A stretch of DNA of 64,000 nt from Ichthyophis bannanicus (lineage: Eukaryota > Chordata > Amphibia > Gymnophiona > Ichthyophiidae). The stretch lies in the NCBI GenBank assembly GCA_033557465.1, contig CM066033.1, positions 909,256,808-909,320,807 of the forward strand. The letters run 5' to 3'. Within the stretch, counting starts at the first letter, position 1; each line of letters begins with the position of its first letter. The position numbers were made by a program, and so were the translations under genes. The notes under the pieces are model-generated. The model was not told the origin of the DNA. It made no database searches and was given only the letters and a program-made list of their open reading frames with translations. This document shows positions 22,740 to 35,190 of the stretch, one piece after another.

Positions 22740-23935
22740 TTAAATAAAATTATTTTTTCTACCTTTGTTGTCTGACCATTTTATTCTCTGATCATGCTGG
22801 TCCCAATCTGAGGCTTCTGCTTTCCTGTTTTCTCTTAGCTCTCTTTCTGTGGTCTATGGTCCATGGTCCATCTGCCATTTCTTATCTCTTCTTTTGTTTT
22901 CTTCACTTCCTTCCATTCGCCCATTTCCAGTTCCAGTAACCCTCCCCAGTATCAGCCCCCTTTCCAGTCCTCCCCTCCCAGTACCTTCCAATGCCAACTG
23001 CCTTGCATTCCCACGACTGCCTCTGGTGTACATTTCCCTTCCAGTCTCCCTCCTTTCCCACTGTCCAGCCCCTTCTAGTCCAAATACCATCTCAGGTATC
23101 AGCTCAGGTCCACTCTCAGTGCCACCGCCCCCCCCAGTCAGCTCCCTACCCTCTGTCCATCTCCCTTCTAGTGCCATTCGCATGTCAGCTCCCTTCCAGC
23201 CTCCTCCCCATTTCCCAATCACCTACCACTCCCATCCCCAAGTGTCAGCTCTCTTCCAGTCCCTCTTCAGTACATCCCAGATGTCAGCTCCTTTCCAGCC
23301 CCCTCTTTCCCCCGTGTCAGCTCCCTTCCTGCCCCCTCCTTCCCCTGGCAGACCCTTTCAGTATCCACTCTCTTCCAGTCCTATTCTACCATCCCCCCGC
23401 TTCAGCCCTTTTGTTGCCCTAGCCCCTAGCTTTCTTCCATGGCCAGCAGCACTCTCCTCCCCTTCCCCATTAGCCCATTTCTTGTCCCAGCCCATTTCCA
23501 CTCCTATCCCCTTTATCAGCCCACTCCAGTCCTAGCCCCCTAATCAGCCCATTACCAGTTCTAACACATTTCCAGTGCTAGCCCCCCATCTGCCCATTAC
23601 CAGTCGTAACCCTCCAATAAGTCCATTTTCAGTCCTAGCACCACAATCAGCCCATTTCCTTTCCTAGTCCCCCCCTATAGCCCATTACCAGTCCTAACCC
23701 CCCATCAGCCCATTTATAGTTCTAACTCCCCCCCAATAGCCCATTACCAGTCCTAGCCCCCTCCCGATCAGCCCATTTCCAGTTCTAAACCCCCATCAGT
23801 CCATTTCCAGTCCTAACCCCTCCCATCAGCCAATTACCAGTTCTAACCCCCCGATCAGCCCATTTCCAGTTCAAACTCCCCCCCATAGCCCATTACCAGT
23901 CCTAGCCCTCCCATCAGCCCATTTCCTGTTTCCCA
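22740..23935 (+). repeat. pyrimidine-rich minisatellite (CCCATTTCCAGT / CCAGTCCTAGCCC)
   Basis: From about 22850 CT-rich sequence is built from loosely repeated CCCTTCCAG-type words. From about 23505 to 23935 the repeat becomes regular, with units of roughly 24-30 bp such as ATCAGCCCATTTCCAGTTCT and AGCCCATTACCAGTCCTA. Apparent open frames here are low-complexity and not genes. Confidence 0.8.
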
Positions 23936-24253
23936 TCATTGCCACGGGCTGAGCTTTAACAGAGCCAAGTGAAAGAGAAACACTCTCCCTTCACTGCGGT
24001 TCTGCAAAACTGAGCCACCGCAGAGGGGAAACAGGCAGGCTCTTCGGGAGGGCGGGCAGCCGCGATGCTCCTCATTCTGCAGCTGCTGCCGCTGGAGCAG
24101 CAGCAGCAGCTGCTTCTTATGCCAGAATTTTGTTTTATTATATTTAGTTTGAAGGCCGTGTGAGGCGTTTTTTTGGGGGCAATTTTGCCACCCCAAAAAA
24201 GTTGCCGCCTGAGGCTACCGCCTCACTCGGCCTCATTATAGAGCCGCCCCTGA
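23936..24253 (-). mobile_element. hAT-like element end fragment
   Basis: Read on the minus strand the segment begins CAGGGGCGGCTCTATAATGA and GGCCGAGTGAGGCGGTAGCC, a relative of the terminus at 14190. A (CAG)n-like stretch occurs near 24090. The other terminus was not found. It may lie beyond the minisatellite, which could have expanded inside the element. Confidence 0.45.
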
Positions 24254-24426
24254 TGATTGAGTTTAAGTATCAAAATCCTAGGAGTATGAAGGATATTTGA
24301 AAGAGGGTGAAGGGATACAAAGCCACAGGTTCACTTGGGTGGTTAATAGCCAGGCCCCATAGTGCTTCAAGATGGAGATTCTCAAAAATCCAGGGCTGAC
24401 TTAAAATCTCTCTCCTGGAATTGGGT

Positions 24427-26705
24427 AACATGACCGCAAAAAAAGACCAGATGGTTTATCTAATCTGCCCTTTCATATCCACTACAATAGTCCCCTTTTA
24501 TCCTTTAGAGATCTTCTGTGCTTATTCTATGCTTTCTTGAATTGAGATACTGTCCTCGTCTCCACGACCTCCACTGGGAGACTATTCCACCATCTATCAC
24601 TCTTTCCATAAAGAAATATTTTCACATATTACTTCAGAGTTTATCACCTTTCACTCTCATCCTATGTCCCCTCATAGCAAAGCTTGCTTTCAATGGAAAG
24701 AGGATCTCCTCTTGAGCATTTATGCCACAGAGGTATTTAAATGTCTCTATCATATCTCCTCTATCCCGCATTTCCTCTAACATATACATATTAAGATCGT
24801 TCTGTCCCCATATGCTTTATAACAAAGATGTCTAACCATCTTAGTAGCCATCCTCTGCACCACCTCCATCCTGCTTATATCTTTTTGAAGGTGTGGTCTC
24901 CAGAACTGCACACAATACTCCAAATATGATTGTACCAGAGACTTATACAGAGGCACTATCACTCCATTTTTCTGCTGACCATTCCTCTTCCTATGCACCC
25001 AAGCATCCTTCTGTCTTTCGCCGTTGCCTTTTCTACCTGTTTAGCCACTTTCAGATCATCAGGCCCCTGTTCTCTGTAAGTGCATTGCATGTTCCGCTGC
25101 ATTGTACAAATTGTTGTCACCTGTAAACCGCGCTGATTTTAAAGAGCGTGGTATAGAAATAATTTAAATAAATAAATAAAATCAGAAACAATCACACCCA
25201 GGTCCCGCTCTTCTTTCGTGTACAGAAGTACTTTGCCCTCTACCTCTCCCTTGGATTTTTGCAGCCCAGATGCATGACCCTGCATTTTTAGTATTAAATC
25301 TCAGCTGCCAAATTATTGACCGTTCTTCAAGCTTAGCTAGATCCCTCCTCATGTTATCTACTCCTTCCTGCCTGTCTAGTGCAGATTTTGGTATCATCTG
25401 CAAAGAGGCAAATCTTACCCGACAGCCCTTCTGCAATATCACTAACAAAGATGTTAAAAAGAATTGTACCAAGGACAGATCTCTGTGGCACACCACTGAT
25501 AACGTCCTTCTCCTCAGAATAAGCTCCATTTACTTGTACCCTTTGTTCCCTCCAACTCAATCAATTTCTAACGCAGTCAGTCACTTTAGTGTCCATCCCT
25601 AGGGTGCTCAGTTTGTCTATAAGTCGGCTGTGTAGAATGGTGTCAAAGGCTTTATTGAAATCTAAGTTCACCACATCTAGGGCTTTCCCTTGGTTCAACT
25701 CCCTCTTCATTCAGTTAAAGAAATCAATCAGATTTGTCTGACAAGACCTGCCCCCGGTAAACCCATGCTGCCTCGGATCCTGCAATCCATTGGATTTCAG
25801 AAACTTCATTATTCTCCCTTCTAGCAGCGTTTCCAATAATTTACTCACCACAGAGGTTAGACTGACTGGCCTGTAGCTGTCAGCCTCACCCTAACTTCCG
25901 CTCTTGTGTAATGGGACCACATGTGTCTTCCCCCAGTCCTCTGGGACTACTCCCAACTCTAAAGAAGCATTGAAAAGATCAGTCAGCGGAGCCTCTATAA
26001 AATCCCCAAGTTCCTTCAATATTCTGGGATGTATCCCATTCCGTCCCATTGGCTTGTTTACTTTTAGTTTAGCTAGTTCCTCATGAACACAGTCTTCTGA
26101 AAATCATTCATGATCCTTGTCACTTCTGTTCCTCCTTTGGGTGTTTTCTGAGGTCCTGCTCCTGGCCCTTCATCTGTGGACACAACAGAAATATTTGTTA
26201 AGCAATTCCGCTTTATCCTCATCAGCTTCAGCATATTCCTCCCCTTCACCCTAGAGTCTGACAATACCACTTTTGCCCTTTCTCCTCTCATTAACATATC
26301 TGAAAAATGCCTTATCCCCCTTTTATTGAATTGACTATTTCTTCTTCTTTTTCTCTTTGCTTTCCTGACTACTTTGTTAGCGTCTTTACATTTTTCCAAA
26401 TATAGATGCTTGTCTTCCTCTCTCTGTGATCTCTTGTATTTAATGAAGGCCATCCTCTTTTTTCATCACCTTTTCAGCTACTTCTTTTGATAACCATAGG
26501 GATCTTGCATTGATCTCCAGGATGCAAGCTTCTCTGCCTTGGCCTTTACCCTTTACCCTCAACAGGGAGGATTGAAGAGAACACCACCTGCGCACCTGTC
26601 TGCTTCACCCTCTGTCCCAGAGCCATGAAGTCACTCTTGATATGCTCAGAGGGATAGCTGGCAGTATCATTCATGCTTCACAGCTTTGCAATTTACTACA
26701 CCCTG
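24427..26705 (-). mobile_element. CR1 LINE copy with endonuclease region deleted
   Basis: The minus strand starts at about 26705 inside the ORF1 esterase-like domain (NDTASYPSEHIKSDFMALGQ, then VVFSSILPVEGKG). It jumps near 26490 directly to LSKEVAEKVMKK and YLEKCKDANKVVRKAKRKRR, skipping the endonuclease. The reverse transcriptase follows with frame breaks ([31 protein letters not shown]). C-terminal words include YLEYCVQFWRPHLQKD. The 3' end is at about 24427. An L2-type tail is inserted at 25062-25184. Clearly inactive. Confidence 0.85.
25062..25184 (+). repeat. L2-type tail inserted in CR1
   Basis: The tail cassette (TGTAAACCGCGCTGATTTTA, then GTGGTATAGAAATAA and AAATAAATAAATAAA) interrupts CR1 sequence between TTTCAGATCAT and CAGAAACAATCAC. 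The short word ATCAG is present on both sides. It is in the opposite orientation to the CR1. Confidence 0.65.
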
Positions 26706-26709
26706 AAGG

Positions 26710-27040
26710 AAGTAAAAAAAAGGCTCATTTTTAACAAGGGAAATGGGGAAGTTAGGAGTTGACAATAGCACTGTGGGAAGGGAGAGAACATAGGACCCTC
26801 ACTGTCCATTAGTTAATAAGATACTGTAGGGTTGATGGCTGTTAGTAAAATATTTTCCAGAAGTGTCTTAGTGCTGGAATTGAAGGTGTGCAACTGGGGG
26901 AGGGGAGGAGGAATTTGTTAAAAGAAAACCTGGCTACTGGTATATACATACCTGTGTTTGCAGGCTCGGGAATGGACTAAAGTTGCCTTGGCCGCTAGGT
27001 GGTAAGCCGGCCATGGGTTCCCCTACTCTCTCTTACCCTT
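26710..27040. other. spacer, nothing recognised
   Basis: Non-coding sequence between the CR1 5' end and the L2 element, without a recognisable repeat. Confidence 0.4.
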
Positions 27041-27049
27041 ATTTTTAAT

Positions 27050-30000
27050 CTGATCCTGTGCGAGGGCATAACAAACTGCACCAGTCACTTTTAACCACTG
27101 CCCTTCTTAATCCATCATCAGTGAGGCTCCTGAGAAGACTGTTCCTCTGGTAAAGGAGGTGGTTTCCTCTTGCATAGTACATACTCTCTTATGATGCAAG
27201 CAAGAATTTCAGGGAAACTTACTGCTGTGCCATCTCCTCTCTGCCCCACACTCTTCTGCTCCTTCTCCTTCTGTCATCTGGCCCCCCTATACTTTTGTCA
27301 TGCTCCCAGGACACATCCTCACACAACCGCTCAAATCTTATTCACATTCCTCTCCTTTCCCCCTCCTTTCTCCCTTACTCTTATGCCTTGTGGAATGCAC
27401 ACTCCATCTCAAATAAGCTTGCCTTTATTCATTGTCTCTTTATCTCTGATGCTCTCCATCTTCTTGCTCTAACTGAGACCTGGCTCCTCCCAGAAGACTC
27501 AGCTTCAGTCACTGCCATCTGTCATGATGGCTACCAGTTCTCCCACATGCCTTGTTCCACTCACCATGGTGGTGGTATTGGGCTTCTACTCTCTGATTCT
27601 TGCCAATTTCAACCCCTCCTTCTACCTCAGTCTCACTCCTTTCCCTCTTTTGAAGTCCACTCTATCCACCTTTTTATTCTACTATCTCTCCGGATAGCTG
27701 TTGTTTATCGAACCCCTAACAAGTCCACCTCTACATTTCTCACAGACTTTGATTCGTGCCTTCCCTTCTTTCTGGCTTTATCTTCCCTCTCCCTTATTCT
27801 CAGGGATTTTAACATTCATGTTGATAACCCTTCTGACCCTTATGCTTTAAAGCTCCTTTCCCTTTCCTATTTATTTAACCTCCAGCTTTGATCTACTGCC
27901 CCCATTCACTGGCACGACCACTGCCTGGACCTTGTTTTCTTCTTTAAATGCTTACCCTCAAACGTCTGTACCTCATTTCTTCCCTTAACTGACATCACCC
28001 ACTTAGCTTCACTCTTCATCACCCCCCTGCCTTAATCTTGCCCATTCTCCTCCAACCTCTTTAGAAATCTTCATGATATCTACCAGTCGGCTCTCTCCAC
28101 TACTGTCTCATCACTTCTTTCCTCCATTATGTTGTCTGAGTCTGTTAGTGAGGCAGTAGCTTCCTATAACACTGCACTCTCATCTGCTCCGGATGTTCTT
28201 GTTTTGCCCATGCCATGCCCTGGCTGTCTTCAACTGCCTGCTATGTTCCTGTGCCTGCTCAGCTGAACTCATTTGGCTCAAATTCTGCATCCTTGCAGAC
28301 TTTCTCTACTTCAAATTCATGCTTGCCTCTTTCCAGTCAGCCATAGTACTCAACAAACAGGACTATTATGTCCACCTGACTAACTCTCTTGCCTCTGATG
28401 CTCGCCGTCTCTTTACAGCTCTCAACTCTCTCCTCAAGGTGCCTCTGCCTCTGACTCCTCCTTCACTTTCTGCCCAAACTTTGGACAACTATTTCCATGA
28501 CAAAATCCACAAGATTACACTCCAATTCCCCACGAGGTCAACTTCATCCCCTCTTCCCCCTCTTCACTCTCAACCTTTGCCACTCTTTCTTCCATTTCTA
28601 AGATCTCTGAGGAGGAAACCACTCATCTTCTTTCCTCCTCCAAACTCACTACCCACTCCTCTGATCCTATTCCTACCCATCTCTTAAGCTCCATCTCCTC
28701 CACTGTCATCTTTTCCATCTCTCATATTCTCAACCTCTCACTCTTCACTGCAACTGTTCCTGCAGCCTCCAAGCATGCTGTGGTCACACCTCCACTCAAG
28801 AAACCTTCACTAGATCCTATCTGTCCTTCTAATTATCGACCCATCTCCCTCCTCCTTTTTGATTCTAAACTATTTGAATGTGCAGTTCACCACTGTTGCC
28901 TTGACTTTCTCTCCTCTGAAGCCCTTTATATTCTACTAAAATGGCTCGTTCCAAAGTCTCCAGTGACCTGTTCCTTGCTAAATCCAATGACCTTTACTTG
29001 ATCCTCATCTTTCTTGACTTTTCTTCAGCTTTTGATACTGTTGACCACCACCTTCTCCTTGATACCTTGTCCTCGCTTGGTTTTAAGGACTCTGTGCTAC
29101 CCTAGTTCTCTTCTTATCTCTCCCATCGCACTTTCAGCATTTGTGCTGGTGGATCCTCCTCCACTGCTATCCCACTCTTAGTTGGTGTACCCCAAGGGTC
29201 TGTCTTTTGCCCACACCTTTTCTCTCTACCCAGTTTGCTCATCTCCTCCCATGGTTTTCAGTACTGTCTTTATACCAGTGACTCTCCGATCTACCTCTCT
29301 ACACCTGAAATCTCTCCGGCAATCCAGGCCTGGATCTCTGCTTGCCTATCTAATATTGCTGCCTGGATGTCTCACCACCATTTGGAATTGAACATGGCCA
29401 AAACCAAGCTTCTTATTTTTCCCCCTAACCCACCATCCCCATTCCTCTTTTCTCAGTCTCTGTGGATAATGCTCTCCTATTCCCTGTTTCCTTGGCCCAC
29501 AATCTTGTGGTCGTCTTTGATCCCTCCCTCTCCTTATTCACACACTTTCAACTGATAGCTGAAACCTGTTGCTTCTTTTTCTATAACATCAGCAAAATTC
29601 ATCCCTTCCTCTCTGAACACACTACTAAGAAGCTTATCCACTCCTTAGTGACCTCTCGTCTAGACTATTGCAACCTCCTCCTTGCTGGTTTCTCTCCGAA
29701 TCATCTCTCTCCCCGTCAATCTGTTCAAAACTCAGCTGCACAGATAATCTTCTACCAGCCTCAATATGCTCATATAACCCCTCTTCTCAAGTTGCTTCAT
29801 CGGCTCCCTATCTGTTCCTGTATCCAGTTCAAACTTCTATAAGAGCCCTCGTTCTGCTGTTCCTCTCTACCTTTCCTCTCTTATCTCTCCCTATACCCCT
29901 CCTCGTGAACTCCACTCTTCTAGCAGATCACTTCTATCTGTGCCGTTCTCTTCTACTGCCAACTTCAGACTTCGATCCTTTTACCTTGCTGCTCCTTATG

Positions 30001-30292
30001 CCTGGAACAAACTACCTGAGTCTGAACAGTAGGCTGCAACTCTGGCCCTTTTCAAATCCAGGCTGAAAACTCACCTCTTTGAGGACACTTTTGGATCCTG
30101 ATCCACCTAGTCTCCTATGTGTTTCCTTACCACTTCCCTAGATGTATCCTTGTCCTCAGCTGGTATGCTGTCTGCCTTGAATAGATTGTAAGCTCCACTG
30201 AGCAGGAGCCGTCTCTTACATGTGTCTGTACAGCGCTGCATACGCTTTGTAGCACTATACAAATTATCAGTAGTAGTAATAGTAGTAGTACT
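27050..30292 (+). mobile_element. L2-clade LINE, long but pseudogenic
   Basis: The plus strand encodes an apurinic-type endonuclease (LALTETWLLPEDS near 27463, AVVYRTPNKS near 27700, LILRDFNIHVD where GDFN is expected, near 27795). A broken reverse transcriptase follows (SNYRPISLL near 28830, FLDFSSAFDTVDHHLLLDTL near 29010, VGVPQGSVFCPHL near 29180). The catalytic YADD box reads YTSD near 29270. C-terminal SRLDYCNLLLAGFSPN is at about 29655. The 3' end has GTACAGCGCTGCATACGCTT and then (TAG)n-like triplets. Frameshifts and stops make it inactive. The 5' boundary is approximate. Confidence 0.85.
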
Positions 30293-30699
30293 TACAGGTT
30301 GAAGAGCATGAGCTTATTGACTACAAAAAGTTCTGGTGAGAAATGTTTGGGGATGAATATGCTATAAATCCTATTGAGAAAGGCATAGAAGGATATTTTA
30401 TAGAGGTAAAACAAATTGTAGTTTCTTTTCTTCACACATTTTTGGAAGTAAAATAACAAGATGGGATTATGATAAGAAGACATTCAGAGCAGAACATGAA
30501 GAGAATGCTCTTAGCGGTTGAATTTTGGATCTGGATTAAGATAAAACCACTGAGAGCAGGATTGTCTCAGTTTCCTGCAGTATAACATCTTCCAAGAAGA
30601 AATCTTTTCATTGAACATCAGAAATATTAAACATACCGTTCTTTCTTTAAATTTACTCCTTTAATCACATTTTTGCCTCTTTGATCCATAGCCTTGGCA

Positions 30700-30915
30700 T
30701 CCTCATTAATCCTTCTCATTCAAGACATACCCACGCCAGAAACACTGATGATGATGACTCAGAGGAACTGAAGCACATCACAGTGACTCCAGAAGATGTA
30801 ATGGAGTAAACTGGAAAACTAAAGAATAGCAAACAATCAGAAACAGATGCTATTCACCCCAGAGATCTGAAATAATTCCAAAATGGAATTGCAGACCTAT
30901 TAGTAGTATAGAGAT
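30700..30915 (+). mobile_element. CR1 fragment
   Basis: Degenerate translation gives KLKNSKQSETDAIHPRDLK, aligning with the CR1 RT entry region (KSPGPDGIHPR type). Too short and broken to classify further. It ends where an L2-type tail in minus orientation begins. Confidence 0.5.
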
Positions 30916-30916
30916 T

Positions 30917-31040
30917 TATTTTTATTTATTTATTAGCATTTATATATCGCCTTTTCCAGAGTTCAAATGTGGTTTACAGTAAACAACAACAAGATCATTG
31001 CATGTAACAGTTTAAGTAAATATATACAATGAACAACAAA
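30917..31040 (-). repeat. L2-type tail, minus orientation
   Basis: TTTATTTATTTATTAGCATT, TATATCGCC and TGGTTTACAGTAAACAACA form the reverse complement of the L2-type tail cassette. Confidence 0.55.
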
Positions 31041-32308
31041 CTTGGGACTGCACTTATAGTCAATTTGTGAGCTAATTACAATGAGTGAATGTTTGTGTCT
31101 TCAATATAGGAGTGTAGAGAGTGTTTTGTTTTCATATACAGAGTGTGCACTATTGCTTGGATGTTATCTTGCGAGCAGTAACGACATCCAGTGTCCCTAC
31201 TAAATTATTACAAAATAGGTTGGAAAGAAAGAACAGCATTTTCCAGAATAGGGAAGGATTCTTTCTGCCAGTCACATTCTTCTGGGAGGAGACACTTCTG
31301 GGAGGGAAAATCCAAGTCATAGCTAAACCACTACCAAAGACAGATCTCTGTCTTTAGCACTCAGCCAGGGCACCAGAATAGAGCAAGGGCATCTGTCCTT
31401 TGGGCAGGTGTCTTGGGCACATAGCCCCTCCTACCATCCAGAGGGAGCAACAAGCTCAGAGCTGCAACATAGGGGAAGAGAGCAGAGGGTTGATGTCTGT
31501 GAAAAACCTACCAGCATCCTACTGTCTCAGAAGGACAGTACGAGTACCACTGCCTCTTTTGAAAGTTGGGAAAGTCAAAATCTAGTGGTAAAGAAGACAG
31601 GTTTTAAGAAATGTACCAACAATTTTGCCTTCCAATCCATCAGAGCCAGGAGCCCTGCAAAGCAGTTTTGGGAACCTGCATCTACTGAAGCCACCGGCTC
31701 TTATACAGAAAGGAGCCCAAGCACTCATCATACACCAGTGACACCAGATCCAGGAGTGAGCCAGGCACAGTATCAGTTTCTTGATACAGGAAAGAGGGGT
31801 TTCCACTCAGGGAAACCAGACTAAGTAAAAGGAATGGTGAAGAGTGGAGTAACTGTTCAGCTTAAGATAAAGAGTAATTAAAGGGTGTATGGTAACATAC
31901 TTAACCGAGAGGTGAAGGGTGTAATCTATGTGTATAAATCAACTACCAAAACACCAGCAAAAGATTTTTCACTTATTAAATAGGAAAAAATTGCTGCTTA
32001 AATTATAATACTCTATGTTTTTCAAGGAAAATTTGAAAAATCCTACTCATCGAGGAGGCTTTTACTATTTCAGTGTTTTTTTCATATTTTTGAAATTTGA
32101 AGAAAAATACAAACTTGTTTCTCAGCATTTCCTCAGCAGTAGTTATAAAATTATGGTAGGGCAGAACTCACCCCATCATCAATCTTAACAAACTCCAGTC
32201 CAGTGGATTCTGTTTCATCATTGCTGTACTCCACGCATAAACTCCTGTGTGTGCAACTAAAGGATGTCTTCCATATGATTATTTGATCCACTGACTTCCA
32301 GTTCATCT
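31040..32308. other. no gene recognised
   Basis: Contains a plus-strand open frame of 138 codons (31408-31824), rich in Ser, Thr and Gln, with no recognised domain and no codon or context support. It is more likely a retroelement remnant than a gene. The rest is AT-rich and featureless. Confidence 0.4.
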
Positions 32309-32310
32309 TG

Positions 32311-32766
32311 GGCCCAATATTCATTTGAGCGGGCTATGCGTCACATCGGCACATAGCCCTGCCCGCCACCCCAAACCCCGGATATTCAATGCTGCAGTGA
32401 TGGCATTGAATGTCCGGGGTCACTGCACAAGCCCCGGAGCCACTGAGGCTAACCAGGTAAGGGCGATATTGCACCGCTACCCGGTTAGCATCCAAGGCTA
32501 AAACTAGGCAAGCCAAAAGCTCACCTACTTTTAGCCATAGATCGCTAACCGGGTAGCGGTACAATATCGCCGCTACCTGGTTATCGGTACTCGCCACCTC
32601 CGCTTCGCCCTGGAATGACCGACATGCCCCAATGCTAACCAAATAGTATCTGGGCTCATAGGGGACATAGAAGGGGATATTCAATGGCACTAATCGTGTA
32701 GTTGCCGTTGAATATTCCCGTTAAAGTCATTTACACAGTTTACTGGACTTTCAAATATTGGGGCCC
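32311..32766. repeat. palindromic MITE, about 456 bp
   Basis: It starts GGGCCCAATATTCA and ends with the inverted GGGCCCCAATATTTGA. The interior has an inverted pair, GCACCGCTACCCGGTTAGC against GCTAACCGGGTAGCGGTAC (32470-32565), able to form a large hairpin. No coding capacity. No clear target duplication was seen, only TT/TTA at the edges. Confidence 0.65.
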
Positions 32767-33224
32767 TTATGTCCAAAGAAATATGTATTCCCATCTCCCA
32801 CAGAACACTTATCTGAAGAGTTGACAAATGCTTGAACTCCCAATCAATATTCCGATAACTATTCTTCACAAATTCGGCATAATCTGTCAATTTCCAGTGT
32901 TTCAAAATGTGTCTTCACTGCTCATATATAGTACATATCCAACCATAGCTATGGTTTCATCCTCTTTTATTAAGGATTCCTCAAGGAATTTCTCCTTGTA
33001 ATGTAGTCACAGTTCGCTAACCATTTTGAATAAGGAGAAGAAGTTAACTTCTGTGCTTGTAACATAGTTCTTGTTTGCTGCCTCTGCCAGTTATTATTGT
33101 TGTTATTATTCAGTGACCTAAATGTTTAAGTAAACTCTTGGTTCAGAACATAAATTCTAGCCTGGACTCTTATTTGAGAAGGGAAGAAGTGTGAGAGTGT
33201 AAACTGCCAAGGGCCTCCCTTTAA

Positions 33225-34790
33225 ATATGAGATTGCAGATCTGCTTTTCGTAATCTGTGAACTATCATTAAAATCATTTGTAATACCTGAAGATTGGAGG
33301 ATGGCCAATGTAACGCCAATTTTTGAAAAGGGTTCCAGGGGTGATCCGGGAAACTACAGACCGGTGAACCTGACGTCAGTACTGGGAAAAATGCTAGAAA
33401 CCATAATAAAGAACAAAATTACTGAACATGTACATAGTCATGGCTTAATGGGAGACAGCCAACATGGCTTTAGACAGGGAAGATCTTGTCTTACTAATCT
33501 GTTATGTTTTTTGAAGGTGTGAATAAACAGGTAGACAAAGGTGAGTCAGTTGATATAGTGTATCTGGACTTTCAGAAAGCCTTTGATAAAGTCCCTCATC
33601 AGAGACGTTTGGAAAAACTAAAAAGTCATGGGATAGGAGGCAATGTACTATTGTGGATCAGGAATTGGTTAAAAGATATAAAGCAGAGGTTAGGGCTAAA
33701 TGGCCAATTTTCCCAATTGAAAAAGATAAATAGTGGTGTACCCCAGGGATCTGTGCTGGGTCCGCTGCTTTTTGACATAGTCATAAATGACCTGGAAAAG
33801 GGAATAACGAGTGAGGTTATCAAATATTCAGATGACACAAAACTATTTAAAGTTGTCAAAACCCATGAGGATTGTGGAAAATTGCAAGAGGACCTTGATA
33901 AATTGGAAGACTGGATGTTCAAATGGCAGATGAAATTTAATGTGGAGAAGTGCAAAGTTATGCACCTAGGGAAGAACAACCCAAACTATGGTTACACGAT
34001 GCAAGGTTCCACATTAGGAACCACCACCCAGGAAAAAGATTTAGGTGTCATTGTGGATAACACATTAAAACCCTCTGCCCAGTGTGCAGCGGCGGCCAAG
34101 AGAGCAAATAGAATGCTAAGAATCATAAGGAAAGGAATGGAAAATAAAACAAAGGATATTATAATGCCTCTGTATTGTTCCATGGTGTGACCGCACCTTA
34201 AATATTGTGTGCAATTCTGGTCGCCGTATCTTAAAAAGAATATAGCGTTATTAGAAAAGGTACAGAGAAGAGCCACCAAAATGGTAAAGGGGATGGAAGG
34301 ATACCCCTTTGAAGAGAGGCTGAAAAGGCTAGGGCTCTTCAGCCTGGAACAGAGATGACTGAGGGGAGATATGATAGAAGTCCATAAATTAATGAATGGA
34401 GTGGAATGGGTAAACGTGGCTCAATTGTTTACGTCATCAGAATATAGAAAAACTAGGGGACATGAAATGAAGCTACAGGGTAAACTATTTAAGACTAATA
34501 AGAGAAAATATTTTTTCACTCAACATGTAATCAAACTAGAGGATGTAGTAAAAGCTGTTAGTGTAGCTGGGTTTAAAAAAGGTTTGAACAAATTCCTTGA
34601 GGAAAGGTCCATAAACCCTTATTAAAAGGGACCCGGAATATCACTGCTTGACCCAATACAAGCATTGTGGAATCTGTCTTTTGGGGAAACTGCTAGGTAC
34701 TTGTGACCTAGATTGGCCACTGTTGGAAACAGGATACTGTGCTTGATGGACCTTGGTCTGACCCAGTATGGCATTTCTTATGTTCTTATG
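33225..34790 (+). mobile_element. CR1 LINE, 5'-truncated
   Basis: The plus strand enters at ADLLFVICELSLKS and IPEDWRMANVTPIFEKGSRG. It has one frameshift near 33510 between the finger motifs (HGFRQGRSCLTNLL) and the palm (VYLDFQKAFDKVPHQRRLEK), then GVPQGSVLGPLLFDIVINDL. The catalytic box reads YSDDTKLF instead of the usual FADD. Then come EKDLGVIVDNTLKPSAQCA, a stop at 34188, and the C-terminal region to 34625. The 3' end is TTCTTATGTTCTTATG, a classical CR1 tail. Few mutations make this one of the younger CR1 copies here, though inactive. Confidence 0.9.
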
Positions 34791-34799
34791 CTCTCACCT

Positions 34800-35190
34800 G
34801 CTAGACTGAAATACTGCAAAAAAGGATCTTGGATTAGTGTTCCTCCTTGTCTGCCAAGCAGCTAGTAGGGCAGTTGCAAGGACCACACAGAAAGGAGATT
34901 GCACTAATAATCTGTAATCATTAAAATAAACCAGAGTATTTCAGGATTGGAGATGGCCAATGTAAAGTAAATCTTTAAAAAATGTTCTGGGAAGATCTAG
35001 GAAACTACAGTCTAGTAAGCCTGATATTACTGCTGGGCAAAATGCTAGAAACTATTCTGGAAAATAAAACTACTGGCCATATTCATACCCAGAGCTTAAT
35101 AGGATGGTACCAGCATGAAATTGGCAAAGGGTGCCTCACCAATCTGTTAGAATTGTTTTGAGAGAGTTAATAAACATGTGAATAAGGGTA
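34800..35190 (+). mobile_element. older CR1 fragment, tandem to the previous
   Basis: Degenerate plus-strand CR1 words: GATTGGAGATGGCCAATGTA, GGAAACTACAGTCTAGTAAG and ATGCTAGAAACTATTCTGGA match the RT entry region of the copy at 33300-33400. It breaks off at about 35190. Confidence 0.7.

Noticed and set aside
22849..23535. 228-codon Pro/Ser-rich open frame
   Set aside because: It is the translation of a pyrimidine-rich minisatellite.
31408..31824. 138-codon open frame as a host gene exon
   Set aside because: No splice context, domain or conservation signal visible; a retroelement remnant is more likely.
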